DNA of 64,000 nucleotides from Rosa chinensis. Lineage: Eukaryota > Streptophyta > Magnoliopsida > Rosales > Rosaceae. The DNA lies in the NCBI RefSeq assembly GCF_002994745.2, contig NC_037090.1, forward strand, positions 22,394,001 to 22,458,000, read 5' to 3'. The position numbers were made by a program, and so were the translations under genes. A model generated the notes under the pieces. It made no database searches. It worked only from the letters and a program-made list of their open reading frames with translations, and was not told where the DNA came from. The stretch's first letter is position 1; the number at the start of each line of letters is the position of its first letter. This document shows, in pieces, positions 24,585 through 37,230 of the stretch.

Positions 24585-26058
24585 TGTACTTCTATAATTG
24601 GCTTTGCATTTTCTATGAATATTTCATATAAGATAATATGGGTTGGACATTTCTTTTGATTCAATAATAGTTCCTTACACTACTACACAAAAGGCTTCAC
24701 ACGACGGTTTAAAACTGTCGTCTCACGTTTTGCATTTCCGTGGTCTATCGAGGCGTCGTCTGATGAAACGCTGTCAGACGACGGTTTGCAGCTGACTCCG
24801 TCGTCTGATGGACCGGCAGATCTGCCGACATGCTGTCGACAGAAATATGCTGTGGTGTGACTTCTACTCATACCACTGTTTTAGGATTCCAGCGTGGTGT
24901 GACTTCCACTCATACCACGGTTTTAGGATTCCAGCGTGGTGTGACTTCTACTCATACCATTGTTTTTAGGAATCCAGTCTTGTCTCTTTGTTGTTTAGAA
25001 GTCAGTTTTTATTTTGTAGACGTTATGTAAATTGTATACACACGACAGTTCTTCCAGCATAAAATGTGGTGTGATGACTTAAAAATTCAGTGCAAGTGTG
25101 CTTTCACACGACACATATAACTCGAACTGTTGTACCATGACATTTGAGACCATGATATCAATACAAACTGTCGTCTGAATTGTAGAAATTTTGTTTGATT
25201 GTACCCAAAAAACCTCATCAGATGACATATTTTCCTACTATTGTTGTAATGCCAAAATTCAGATTCTGGAAGCAAAAATGACCAAAAGAATAGTAATTTA
25301 ATCATAATAGAAAGCTGTTATAATCCCATAGCAGTCTAAATGGATCCGATGTATCCACAAAATAAGGGATCACATCTTTGAAACTCTTATAGCAAAATAC
25401 ATCCAGAAATGTACCTAAAAATGTCACATAATCACATCTATAGGAGAACTACAATTAAGGCCAACCCAAAAAAGACCAACTTCTAGCTAAACAAATTTCT
25501 CTCTATCACTTCAAAAGCTTTCGTCACTGCTCCATCTTCCACATGATTGTCCAGTTTAGAAGCAGGCAGCCTTCAAACTTGGATCATTGTTTTTAGAACA
25601 AAACCACCACGACAAACTTGGCCAGAAATGTGCTTTTTAAAGATAGGTTTCCACTTCTCCCTGCAGAACAAAACCACCACGTCAAACTTCATGCCTCAAA
25701 AGAATACTGAATTGTCACATTTTCCTTTTACCACCAAGGTTCTCATAGCAATGTAGATTGCTGGAATTGTGCATCTATAGATTAAGAAACAATTTGTGGT
25801 ATGCACTGATCTACAAAAAATTTTAACTTGTGATAATCCAAAAGACAGGAAAATAAACTAGTGCCAGCCTTCGCAAGACAACAATATGAAATCAACATTT
25901 GAATATCCGTACTATAGAGATATCAGGAACTATCCTATTGAGGAACGTCTCTGTATCAGTATGAACAGAAGAGTCAGAGTTCTCATTGATAGTAAAAGGA
26001 GCACTTATGTGCAGTGCTCAAAGAATAATCCAAATAAAAAACCTCATGACCAATTTAC

Positions 26059-26807
26059 CTGTCTAATTTTCTCAGTACCAGTTGCAGCAATGAAATCAGG
26101 AAGCTGAAACGGTTGTTTCTTGATACCATGTTTACCCTGCAAAATCAATCAAGTCTCAATGAGATACTAGTAATGGTATAGTTTTTTACTCAAATCAGCA
26201 GTCTACTATATTAAAATTATAGATGAAGTCCAGAGCACTAAGCATTATGGGATGGCCTCTGAAAGTTCAAAGCAGATACATTGGTACCTTTAAAATGAAT
26301 AAAATGTGTACAACATGGTAAGTATATCCCCAAATATGGCCTTAGTTATGCCTATATTCCCCAATCAACACTAGCAGATACATATGAAGATAAATCAATC
26401 AAGGGTGACTTTTTCCAAACACCTATTACTAGTAAGAAATTTCTGGCTTTTCAATTTGTTCACAGAATACCTAGAACTGCAGGTGAGCAGGTTTATGTTC
26501 TTTTGTCAAATAAAACTGGAAGAAAGTTAGTAGTAGAGGACGACCACGGCTTAGAGAAAGTGTTAATTTAGCATTCCTATATTCCCATATTATTCTGCAT
26601 TTTTAATTCTATTTACTACATTTCGATGACTTTGTGAACATGTTATGCACTCAGAATCTCATAATTCATGAACCACTGATTAATCTAAACCAGAGTAGAA
26701 TTAGAAAAGCTAGGTAGATTTAATTACCAGATTCAATGTGTAAGAAATTCTTGTACGATTTCAAAAAGACCAGCAATTTAGGATCAGCTGCAGTTGCATC
26801 CCACACC
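26059..26807 (-). pseudogene. SF3b145 (SAP145, SF3B2) fragment captured in a CACTA element
   Basis: Exon 26807-26729 (after ccag, before gtaatt) reads VWDATAADPKLLVFLKSYKN, followed by altered codons. Exon 26136-26059 (after tgcag, before gtaaat) reads GKHGIKKQPFQLPDFIAATG, then TEKIRQ, in one open frame of 26 codons. These match consecutive parts of the splicing factor SF3b subunit that contacts the branch-site complex of U2 snRNP. The intervening VPRHW...KRKFLQ block and all flanking exons are missing or degraded, so no working protein can result. Both splice-site pairs are kept, so a transcript through the element could splice them. Confidence 0.8.
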
Positions 26808-27961
26808 TGGAAACATATTAACAGTTAAACAATCTTAATATCAAAGCTGTACAGATGGGAAAAAAAATAACAGAGAGAAACCTACATAAGCTATTTATCT
26901 AGCATATAGTCCAAGTATTTACCAGGTCCCAATTATGCCTATATCCCCCAATCAACATATAGTCCAAGATTGTGTTAAAACCATTTGAATTAGTTACCCT
27001 ACTACGTACTACCATTTCATACCAAAAGCCAAACCAAAAAAATCAAACAGAAGTAAAAAACTTAAACTTCCTTTCTTGAGCAAATGAAACATAGGCAAAT
27101 GACAGTAAAAACAAACTAATTAAATCAAAATTTAAAAACATAGGTTCTAATGTTCACAGTATTAGTTTCCATGATAATTAATATGAAAAACATAGGTTCT
27201 AATGTTCACGTAGAGTTACTTACAATTATTTATATATGAGATATATGTATGATGCAGCATATATATGTGTGTGTAGTGAATGTGTGTAGTGAATGTGCAC
27301 GAAGATGGTTTCCTTCTGTTCTGGTTTCAGATTTCCACAATTCAAGATCCACAAGAAGTACTTAGAAGACAAAAAACCACAGCACTAGGCAGAACCCCCC
27401 AACTCCAACACTATGATTACAACAAAAGGCTGCTTAGCTAATGCTTAAATGGATAACCCCATACTCTTTATTCTGGATAAGAAAGACAAAAATATTAAAA
27501 ACCCAAAATTTGAAGGAATAATAATCTTTTAGCAAACAATTCACCAGAATATATGCCAAAACTAGACATGAAAATGACCACTACCTAAATTCCATTCTAT
27601 CAATCAGTACCAAATTCCAAGATCCAATTTTTATTCAGCACCCAAAAATTTTTTCTTATTTTTCTCTACAACTTCCACCAACCCTGTTTGTATTTCTTGT
27701 TCCAGAATTACGAAAATTCACAAAATAAGAGAACAAAGCCAGATTCATATAGCAGCAATATTCTTTGTTTGCTTTGGCTTAGCCAAGTAAAATCAGACAA
27801 GATAAAAACGTTTGGTCCGAGGAAAAGACAGAGCAGAGTGTTGGAACCCAGATTCAGAAAACAACGTTTTGAATTTGTGGGATTAAACAAAGCCGAACAA
27901 GCAAAAGGGTACGATCATACACACATCACGAGGGTAAAAATATGCATCTTAAATCTCAAGG

Positions 27962-27965
<4 letters not shown>

Positions 27966-28002
<37 letters not shown>
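27966..28002. repeat. (AT)n microsatellite
   Basis: An AT run inside the CACTA element. Confidence 0.95.
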
Positions 28003-28007
<5 letters not shown>

Positions 28008-28134
28008 TCAAAGATATTTTCAAATACATACACACATCACAGTCAAATCCCACATAGAAAATAATATATGAACAATGTGCAGTGAGTAGCTTAACGCTAC
28101 CAGAAACATAGTTCTTAGCAATTTGCTAAAAGGA

Positions 28135-28740
28135 AAGGAATCATCGAGTAGAGAGTGATTACAGTTACTGCTTGCCAATGGTAGGGATTGTTGGACTCTC
28201 TTTCCAGGCCACCATTGCTATAGTGCGAATTCCCTGTGAAACAAATGAATGCATTAGTTGTCATGAGCTACAATTCATTATTAGACTCTCATCTTAGGGT
28301 CTACGGAATCAAATGTTGCATGTTGCAATTCATTACTCTCCTTTTTTGCGCCAATTTCTATGAACTAGATGTTTTAGGGTACTTTTTTCAATCTTTAAAC
28401 GTGCAAAAATAAAACAAAATCTGCATAAACATATAGACAAATCTATAATTAGTGACAGGGTTGATGATGAAGCTAAAAGGGCTAGAGCAACTGAATAAAA
28501 GAACAAACTAGTATGACATTATCATTAACCAAAAGTAGTTAGAAACAAGCAGGAAATTACCTGGAGGAAGCCTCTTGTGGTGGCTAATCCTCCTACCAGT
28601 GAGGACTTGGTGTCGATCGAAAATTTGGAAAATCCCATTCATGCATCCTATAAGCAACATCCTCAGTCTGTTTCGCCTTGGTGCCTTTAAATAACACCAA
28701 GTCCCTCTCCAGAACCTTCTCCCAGACATGAACCCGAACC
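28135..28740 (-). other. further exon-like blocks in the CACTA element
   Basis: About 28233-28150 follows an AG acceptor and reads GIRTIAMVAWKESPTIPTIG. About 28735-28562 reads in one frame KVLERDLVLFKGTKAKQTED, then VAYRMHEWDFPNFRS, before a gtaatt donor. Both look like host exons, but I do not recognise the source genes. Confidence 0.4.
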
Positions 28741-30179
28741 CGAACCTAAAACGCAGCGTTCAATGCAGCCTCCCATAGTCACGCCTGCTGCGAATAGATG
28801 GTGGACGAGCCTCGCCAGGACCAAAACCCCCAAAGCCAAGCCCTCATTTCGCAATCGCGGAAGATGGTAAAGCCAAAACCACTATTGATCTCTTAATTGA
28901 AGTAGTAGCAACTTAGTTACCTTCTTGGCCCAAATTTTGACATTTTTGCCTTCAATCTCAAATCCACAGCTCCAATGTACGTTCGAATCCAATACTGAGA
29001 CCACAAAATTCAAATCCCAGTTACCCATAGCTGAATTTAGAATCAAAATCCTAAAGCCTGTCGAAAATCGACGCAAATCCCTAACGCTAATTAATCCGAC
29101 TCCGATTTCGAACCCTGGCAATTCGAGGTCTTCTTTCTCTGATTCAACTCTACCCGAAAGCAATAACCACCATCGGTGAAAGATCTGAAGAACCCTAGAG
29201 GCTACCCATTAGGTTTTCTTCCCCTTCACTACTTCCTAGATCGAGTAACCAGATCGCTCCCAGATCGCTAGAGGCAGAGATGGTTTTTGTCTAGGTTTGT
29301 CGAAGAGAGAGACAGCTTTGGTTGGGGTCTGTCGAAGAAGGGATAGGGTTGGGGCCTATCGAGAAAGGGTTTGTCGAGGAGAGAGAGAGGTCAGGGTTTG
29401 TGAAGAAGAGAGAGTGTCGGGGTCTGTCGAAGAAAGGGCAGGGCGTTTGTGAGGGTCTCTCAGTGTCGGGGGTGGTTGTGGAGTGAATGCCGCTTTCTTC
29501 TAGGGCTTTGTTTTTTTCTTTTTCTTGTTTTTCTTAAGTATACTTTGGTCTAAATGGGCTCATTTGGCATGGACACATGTATAAGCAATTAGTCGATGCA
29601 TATGTACAAGCCATCAGATAATGGTTTTACATATAAGTGTCGTCTGAATGCCACTTCAAAATTTTCAATTTTGCCTCCTCACGCAGCCTGGTGAGAGGGA
29701 AATAGATTTGGGGGGAGAGAATGGAGGGAAATGTTGGAGGGAATGTCGGTGAACATGTTTTGATTTACAAATCTATAGATTCACACCACAGTTTTAAAGT
29801 AACCGTCATATAAACACTACATGCTGAGGAAATTTAAGTGGTGCCAATTGGTGCGAAACTTGCCGCCTCTCTAACAATTTAACCTCACACCACGCTTCCA
29901 TTTATAAACGTCTTCTGAAGCAATACATAATTTCAGTATGAAAAACACCAGTTGGTTGAATTCATATTAGAAGACGGAAATTTTACAACCGTCGTCTCAA
30001 TAATGAGAAATGATTCACACCACGGAAAACAGTGTAGCGTCGTATGAGAGGTGTCGTCTGATTCATTTTTTGTAGTAGTGTTATGTCATTGTATTAGAGC
30101 ATTTTGTTTCAAGCCAAAATTTTATTCTATTGTTTGTGTTTTGGCCAATTTTTTCTTTTATTTATTGCTCTTACAATAA

Positions 30180-30337
30180 TCTATGGACTTATAGAATCCA
30201 AAGAAATACTGATAAATCAATCTAATAAAATCTGTTAAACTCCATGTGGAATTAAAAGAATCCGTGGAATTAGCAGAATCCATGGATTATTAAAAGTTAG
30301 CCAGAATCTTTTAAAATCTGAATTGAATACACCCCCC
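30180..30337. mobile_element. possible Harbinger right terminus
   Basis: Repeated AATCCATGGA-like palindromes end in GAATTGAATACACCCCCC followed by TTA. The inverted form GGGGGGTGTATTCAATTC with a TTA target matches plant PIF/Harbinger ends. It lies beyond the CACTA insertion, so it could be the right end of the element coding for the proteins at 21.5-24.6 kb. No matching left end was found. Confidence 0.45.
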
Positions 30338-30349
30338 TTACTCACTCAG

Positions 30350-32655
30350 GTTTTATTTCAACGTATCTGTCCCATCACATGTTATTAATTGTCGATTTAC
30401 CCCATGACATTAACCTCTATCCATTCTATCGTCAATTTGAGGGTTAAAATTGTTTTTCTATAGCAAACTGACGCATATATCGATTGATTCTTCAAAATAT
30501 TCTACACTCAACACTAAGAGTCTCAGATCGACTCTGAGGACGACTAGAACCCTAAAAACAAAGGAGAGAAATTTCAAGAGTGAAAGAGACCTCAATTCTC
30601 AAACTTCCAGAAAAGCTAAGCAAGCAACGAACAGAGATTCGCTCATCATTGAGTGAATCGGCAAATCGGTGGATGAAGATGTAGTTTTGAGAGATAGCGG
30701 AGAGCCTCCTACTCACAGTAAGCTCTCATTTTTCTTGTTCTCCATATATTTATCAAATTGTAGTGGTTTAATGGTAACGGTGTTCTCCGTGTTCATGGTC
30801 CTATTTGCCAAGCATGGAAATCTTCTTGTTTAGGTGTTCTTGTCTTATTTGGTTTAGACGTTTAGTTGTTTAATGTGCGGTGGGTTTCTCCTGCCAACTA
30901 GTGGATTGATATGCCTCCATTTTCTATTAGAATTTTTTCTAATGAATTTTATATTACAACAAATATGAGAAGAAAATTTCGTCAACCCCAATTGAGTATT
31001 CTCATACTTTCATACTAGAGTTAGTAGTTTAATAATTCATTGTCAAAGCCAATTGCAATTGACATTTACATACTATAGATGGATTACATAGTCTATATGT
31101 TATGATTTTTTAGTTCTGCTCTTATGTTCTGTACCAATCCATAATTTTAGTTTTTTTCATTGTTAATTGTATATGCAGGTGAGCCAGATTATTTCACTCT
31201 TGGAATTAGGCATGGGGTGACTTCGTAGGTGGTGATTATGTAGAGTTTATGTACATTGGGTAGATGACTGTGAGGTTGACACATTCAGTAGGCGGGACAT
31301 TGAAGCTGCTACTAAACATCTGGGTTATAACTTATAATAGATCGAGATCCTATTCTTTCACAAAAAAAAACATGATTTAGTTCAACTTAATGCTGACCGC
31401 AGAGCACTTGAGTGTGCTCAAACCATTCTACCCAAATAGTTTCAGTTGTATATATGACGGACAAGTTTCAGTTGTATATCTGAGGGACAATGCTGTTTTA
31501 GAGAGTCAAGCATATGCTACTCCTAATAATTTTTGGAGTAAAGAAATTAATTTTGGTGATCTGCCGATGAGCTGTGACGTGTAGGTAAATTATAATTCTA
31601 ACATTGTAATTGGCATATGTAAGAGTAGGTGGGCTAAGATATATTTTTTTTTAAATAAGAATAATAAGAAATTAATTTTTGGTGATCCTTATTGTCAAGA
31701 ATTTGCTTACCAAGTATATAATCCTTTGGGGAAGTTATTGAAGTTCAACAGAATGACAAGTTTAATCTCGTGGTTGATATTGGGATGGAAAATGGTGAGA
31801 GAGAGGTGGATAATGATGGTGAAGAATGTATAATCATCTAAATGGTTGTCTTGAAGACAATGAAGTTGATGATCCAAAAGATGAGGACTTTTGTTGATGA
31901 TGATTATGAGAAAACTCAACAAAGTAATGGAGAAGGTTTCAGGGAATATAAGAAGTCAATTGTATTAGAAACTCTACAAGACTACTGGTTAGAACCAGGT
32001 GAAGAATCGTCGGAATATGATAACATCGATGATTTTGAAAGTTGTGAAAGCTCTTCAATGGATGATGATGATGAGGCTACCTACAAGCAACAACTACCAT
32101 AAATATAGCATCATAACTCTACCACAAACGGTGCAATTCTCAAGCCAAGAGAGCCAGACATTGGAGACGATAAACTTGTGTGGATTGATTTCTAACTGGA
32201 CGGAACTTCTACATGTTGTGGCATTTAGTGTAATATTGTTAACATCAATTTTCATATTTTTTTTTAATTTCTGTTTTATATTCTTAACATGTTCTTTAAC
32301 AAGTGCTTTTCACTATTTTTGAACTCAAGTAATGACATGCTTCAATTGAAGTCATTACAGATTATTATTTAGCAATGCACAATGATGATGACCCAAATTT
32401 ATATTGGTAATTTGGAAGAAAATATTTTTACATTTGGAAGTCATAGATTATTATTGTTATTTTTTTAAATAATTTATTTTCAATACTTCATTAATCGAGT
32501 AAGCATTTCAACTATAGAACCTTGTATATGAATTGCATTATATCTGCTTCACGAGGCGTAGTATGGTAATTTCAATCCAACAGTAACAACATAATGGATA
32601 GAGGTTAACTTTATGGGGTAAATCGGCTGAAATAAAACACAAGGGGGTAAATGAT
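30350..32655. mobile_element. Mutator-like element with long inverted ends
   Basis: The left arm contains GATTTACCCCATGACATTAA then CCTCTATCCATT (about 30393-30425). The right arm, inverted, contains GATTTACCCCATAAAGTTAA then CCTCTATCCATT (about 32592-32625). TTTTATTTCA flanks both on the outer side. Long, imperfect terminal inverted repeats fit a MULE. The outermost ends and the 9-bp duplication could not be fixed. Confidence 0.65.
31180..32101 (+). pseudogene. MuDR N-terminal region relic
   Basis: Between the MULE arms, patched frames read PDYFTLGIRHG, GGDYVEFMYIG, VDTFSRRDIEAATKHLGYNL, then PTEHLSVLKPFYPNSF-like and an acidic stretch ending DDFESCESSSMDDDDE (31842-32101). This order (N-terminal domain, then acidic linker) matches plant MuDR-type transposases. 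Several stops and frame changes break it, and the MULE catalytic domain and zinc knuckle are absent. Confidence 0.55.
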
Positions 32656-32659
32656 TAGG

Positions 32660-33221
32660 AATTGTGATTTGTGTTATTTGAGATATTAGAAGAGGGAGGA
32701 TGAACTAGCGGTCTCATAGAAGTGTGTAGCACTAGAAGAGAGGGAATCTAGTGGTTGCTATACAGTTAAGGTGGAGACACTAGGAGAGATGGGATAGACT
32801 AGTAGTCTCTAGATGGAGACACCAAGAATTCAAGACAGGGGGGATGTACTGGTGGTCGGAGTAGTAGATTGGAGACACCAGGTTAGAGGGGATGTACTGA
32901 CAATCATAGGAGTAGCCGTGGTTCGAAGAGAGAAGGGATGGATTGGAGGCTTAGATTGTATGTCAAAGTTTGAGACTTGTTAATGGTTTTCGCGTGCTTT
33001 TTTCAACCCAAGGTTTACCATTGGGTGCCGGGCAAGGAACTAGTTGCTACTCTTGTTTTGTCGGTTTTCACTCTCGATAAAAGTGTTTTTCATAAATTGC
33101 TGGCCAAAGCATCCTTCTACTAAGTGAATCACACGTGTGGTTTTAAGAATGTCTTAAAAGAAAACGTATTACCCTTTTTTCTTGATTCCTTTATTTGAGA
33201 TTGAATTATTTATGTCCACTC
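32660..33221. repeat. degenerate GGAGACACCAGG minisatellite and spacer
   Basis: Between about 32690 and 32900 imperfect copies of GGAGACACCAGG...GGGATGTACT recur about every 50-65 bp. No gene is visible. Confidence 0.5.
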
Positions 33222-33757
33222 TGATGCAGAAGCATCCAAAAATAATCCTAAATTAAATTAAGTGTTTTATTATCATTAAATATTCTGCTGAGCCTAGTTT
33301 TAGGTCTTATGACTTTTCTAGATTCTTGTTGTCCTCATTAATTGTCATGTTGGGTCTAGTCCTATGTCTTTTGACTTTTGTTGTTTTAGGACTTTTGACT
33401 TTTGTTGTTTTCATTAATTGCCCTGCTTGGTCTAGTTATAGGCTGCAACTGTTTGCATTTATTCTGCATTTATTAAGGTTGCTGGAAACTACTATATATA
33501 GCTTTGTTGAGTCTTTGCGAGGAAAGCAGGTTTTCATAAATAAACTAAGTTTCTTTGGGATACTTAACCCTAGAACTCAAATACTTCGTTCCTACTTCCA
33601 ATCCTACTTTCAATATCTCTATATTCTGGTTGTTTGTGCTAAGAACTTCTCTCTCTAGTGTTCTTATCCTAATGTGGCAGGAAGACAGAAATCTAGCAGC
33701 AAAGCAGAAACTTCCAGTTTCTGCTCTGTAGCAATTTTTAGTTTTTGTTCTGCATCA
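33222..33757 (+). repeat. 5' LTR of a Ty3/gypsy element, 536 bp
   Basis: It starts TGATGCAG and ends CTGCATCA, a perfect 8-bp inverted pair at the LTR edges. Three bases later lies a primer-binding site. A TATATATAGC box near 33493 could drive transcription. The 3' LTR is absent. Confidence 0.85.
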
Positions 33758-33760
33758 AAC

Positions 33761-33772
33761 TGGTATCAGAGC
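33761..33772 (+). other. primer-binding site, initiator-Met tRNA type
   Basis: TGGTATCAGAGC, complementary to the 3' end of plant initiator tRNA-Met, lies 3 bp after the LTR. It would prime minus-strand cDNA. Confidence 0.9.
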
Positions 33773-33791
33773 AACACTCTGGGCCTGCAAA

Positions 33792-34843
33792 ATGGCTGGA
33801 CGTGGTAGAGGACGTTGTAGAGGAGCCTCGGAGGATCAGCAAACAGAAATGGCTGAGATGCATCGTATGATTGAAGACCTTACAAGAGTAGTGCAGGCTC
33901 TTCAAGGTCATGGACGTGTGGGAACCCATATGGAGATTTCGGAAGGCGACCACAACACCTTGGAAAATGAACTGGAAGGTTATTCCGAGGATGAATAAGA
34001 TGTTGACAACCCTTTTCATGATGTTGCTGGAGATGGAGGACGCCCAAATCGCAACAGATTGGAAGAGCGGTTGGTTCGTGCCTTAGATTTGAGTGGTGGA
34101 GGAATCAAAATCGAGGTTTCTGACTTTTTTGGTCAGATGCATGCAGAAGACTATTTGGACTGGGAGGTTAGTTTGGAAAACTATTTTGAGTGGAAGCCTA
34201 TGGTAGAGGATAGAAAAGTGTTGTTTGTGAAGCTTAAGTTGAAGAGTACTGCACTTCAATGGTGGAAGACAGTTGAAGAGCAGCGTACCAGGCAAGGAAA
34301 GCAGAAAATCAACACATGGGCGCAGATGAAATCAAAGTTGCGTAAGCAATTTTTGCCGGCTGATTATGCAATGGAGTTATATGAAAGATTTCATTCCTTG
34401 AAGCAGCTGAGCGCATCCCTATTTGATAACCTCTCAATTCAGGTTGGACTAGATGAGACCAATGAGCAGCTGACCTCTCATTATCTTAGTGGATTACACC
34501 CATCCATTAGAGATGAAATGGGGGTTGTACGGCTATACAATTTGGAAGAAGCTCAGCAATATGCCTTAATGGCAGAAAAAAAGCTACAACGTCATGGAGT
34601 TAGGAGGTCTAACACTGGACGTTTTGATGGTGCTTGGCCAAAGAATTGAACTACAGTTCGTGGGGTGCGTAGTGACCAAGTAGCTGGCCAAACTACTCGA
34701 CCGGGTGGTAAGAATGTCGTTGGAGTTGAAAAGAATGAGAAAGGGAAGGAAGTAGCAAGGCTTGGGTTTCAAAACACTGGTGCAGGATTGTTTTGGAGAA
34801 ACAATTGTGACTCGGATGATAAGTATCCTGCAACTCACGGTAA
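33792..34843 (+). pseudogene. Ty3/gypsy gag, truncated
   Basis: One reading frame runs from ATG 33792 with a TAA near 33996 and a TGA near 34647. It encodes a short Arg/Gly start, the retrotransposon gag domain (FFGQMHAEDYLDWEVSLENY, ALQWWKTVEEQR, LRKQFLPADYAMELYERFHS, YLSGLHPSIRDEM) and a basic tail. Sequence similarity to a gypsy element stops at about 34843, before any protease or RT. Gag would form the particle that packages element RNA. Confidence 0.88.
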
Positions 34844-34914
34844 CAGTAAATACATCAAAATCAAATCACGGTAACTTGCAGCATATCATATGGGTAAAAA
34901 CAATTACTTTACTA

Positions 34915-35106
34915 GGCCACTAGCTTCTGATTAACATCAAATCAATCCCAGCACGCCCCAAAATATAACGAGTTTAAGATTAGAAAACACTTTTTAGCAG
35001 AAACTAGAATGAATACTAGGCTGCTAGCTTTAGATTAACATCAAATCAATCCCAGTGCCCCAAAATATAACGAGATTAAGATTAAAATACACTTTTTAGC
35101 AGAAAC
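34915..35106. repeat. direct repeat pair, about 90 bp
   Basis: Copies at about 34915-35004 and 35019-35106 share GATTAACATCAAATCAATCC and CACTTTTTAGCAGAAAC, with about 10% difference by eye. No gene is recognised in 34844-35840. A T-rich low-complexity tract lies at 35350-35405. Confidence 0.8.
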
Positions 35107-35850
35107 AAAATAAAAGTAGCAGAGATCCACCTCCATCGGTTCCCGACTGAGTCCAGTTACCCTCTGTCTTTGCACAATAGAAACTAAACACAACAAGATA
35201 GGCACATGTAGTTCCAGATCCACCAAATTACAATACAATCGAATGCAAGAAAGAAAAATTCAAAATTCTACCGGATCGGATCTTTAATCTTCTTCATGGA
35301 TCCAATAGAATGGAGCCAGATATCAGAATTGAACACAAGTGCTCCAACCCTTTTTTTTTTTTTCATTTTTTCATTTTTTCATTTTTTCTTTTTTTCTTTT
35401 TTTCCCAGTGGTGTCATAGAATGAGTCCAGAGACCAAAATGGAAAACAGAGTACAAGGGCTTCTAGCTCCTGAGATCACTTGACCCCGTTGTATTTATAT
35501 GGCGGCTGAGTGAGTGAGTCGACCGTTAATGTCGCTATCTTTTCGAGCCTATACTGACCGCACATGGGACCATTTCTAGTTACCATGAAATGCTACTTAA
35601 CCTATTTCACAGAAAAAAGAAAAGAAAAAAGAAACGCTACTTAACCAGGTGCGGGCAGCAGTTTCAGAATCCAACTATACCTTCCAACAAAAAAAACTCA
35701 TGACAACACTTTTGTTTGCATACACAAAACAAGCAGATGATCTGGTCTGGCTTCTTTTTGCTCATCAATGGAGGGAGAGCAATAGGTGGTGTTTAGGTTG
35801 GTCTCTGAGAGTCGGATAAGTCCCACTAAGTTGCCAAATGTTAAATGTCC

Positions 35851-37230
35851 CTGCAATGGCGTCAGGGGATAGACCGTGTCTGTCGGCTTATAACCTTCCG
35901 ATGGCTAAGTCTGTATCTGGCTTGATGTTAACAATTAGGGGAGATAGGTAGTAGTGACTTACTTGAGGAAGTGGGGGGCGTCTTATATAGCTTGTTTTGG
36001 AATTGGAGATTTACTCACTTTCGATGTGGGAGAATGTGCATTCCTCAAACGAAAAGGAAAAGTCGAGAAAAGTTGTACACAAAAACCTACATGTAATGGG
36101 CAAGCTCATGAGTCTAGTATTGATACAATCGTTCCAAAGGTTTTATTACCTTAAAGGATCATAGTTTGAGTTAGTTCCTCTTGATGACGATGATTAGCTT
36201 GGAAGAGCCGAACACTTCAGTTGGATACCTTAGTATGAAATTTGTCTGATGAGCTACATCATAGTTAGGAATCTAGGTACGAATCTTTGTAGACTTAAAT
36301 TGAAAGAAGAAATTGCAAGTCAAGATTAGTTCTCCAAGACCACTGTATCTTCTAGCTTCGCCTGGGGAGAAATCCATTGCATCAAGATTAGCGCACGACA
36401 AGATGAAGGATGAGTACAAATAGTTTAGGTGACGACTTTCGCATTTGCCTCGTAAATCGCGCATTCGCTTTTTGAGACGAGGACTTCGAACATGTCTTCC
36501 ACACCAAGAGTTTACATCAACAACTTTATGTTCTTTTTTTTCTTACTAAGAAAAGCTAATTTTCGTCTCTTGCTTTAGTCAAAATATTTTTCTCTTAAGT
36601 CAATAAACTGCACCTTAAACATTCGAGTTTTCTCTACTGAGCTCTTTCATTTTCCAAAGTTCGATAAATTTTAGGTCTTTCTAAAATTCTGCAGCCTAAA
36701 ATTTGAACACCAACTCAAACTATCTTCAATGTTGTTCTAGTGAAATGCCTTTGAAATTATTTCCTTACTTAACAAAGGGTTCTTGCCAACAAATCTTGTT
36801 CCTAAGTTAGGATAGTTGAAAATTTTCCAAATCTGTTTTCAAGCTTTGGTCTATGCAGCTATTTTGAATGTAGTTTTACCTGACCTCTACTACATTTAAA
36901 TTTCTAAAATTTTATGACGGTCTAAATCAACATCTCTACATTGAAACTATGTGTTAATTTCTGAGATTCAACGGTAGGTAAATCTTGTTTAACGCTAGTC
37001 CATGTTTGGACCGCAACGCTACCTCTACCAGTCAAGTAAAATACAATGGGCGTCAAAGGGAGACCATGGTTCGCGGTCTTCTCTACTCTGATGCCTAAGT
37101 CAGTCAGTGTATTTGTGTTGACAGAATAACGTTAGTAATAAATGCGTAGTTAATGAGAAGAGAGGAGTTGACCTTTTATAGGTGAGGAAGAGACTAATAT
37201 GTTCCTTGTTTTCGATGTGGGACTGATGTG
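35851..37230 (-). mobile_element. LTR-retrotransposon relic: two diverged promoter/LTR-end blocks
   Basis: On the minus strand TCCCACATCG occurs at 36031-36022 and 37222-37213, each followed after about 32 bp by a TATA box (TATATAAG 35989-35982; TATAAAAGG 37180-37172). Each is followed about 75 bp later by a related block (ACTTAG.CATC.GA...GGTCT...TGACGCC.ATTG) at 35910-35851 and 37100-37041. TGGCAACTTAGTGGGACT after the first block resembles a decayed Tat-type primer-binding site. This looks like two old LTRs of one element about 1.2 kb apart. No protein is recognisable between them. Confidence 0.45.

Larger units (their letters stand above)
24678..30080. mobile_element. non-autonomous CACTA element with captured gene exons, 5.4 kb
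   Basis: It starts CACTACTACACAAAAGG and its right end reads inverted as CACTACTACAAAAAATG. TTA is duplicated at 24675-24677 and 30081-30083, the 3-bp size made by CACTA elements. Both ends hold many short repeats of the type TCAGACGACGG and CACACGACGG, the usual transposase-binding arrays. No TNPD/TNP2 transposase was recognised. Inside are exon-like blocks on the minus strand, two of them from SF3b145. It sits just downstream of the Harbinger transposase gene. Confidence 0.9.

Noticed and set aside
36022..36031. snRNA gene promoter
   Set aside because: The upstream element and TATA box are present, but none of the U1, U2, U4 or U5 start sequences follows at the expected distance.
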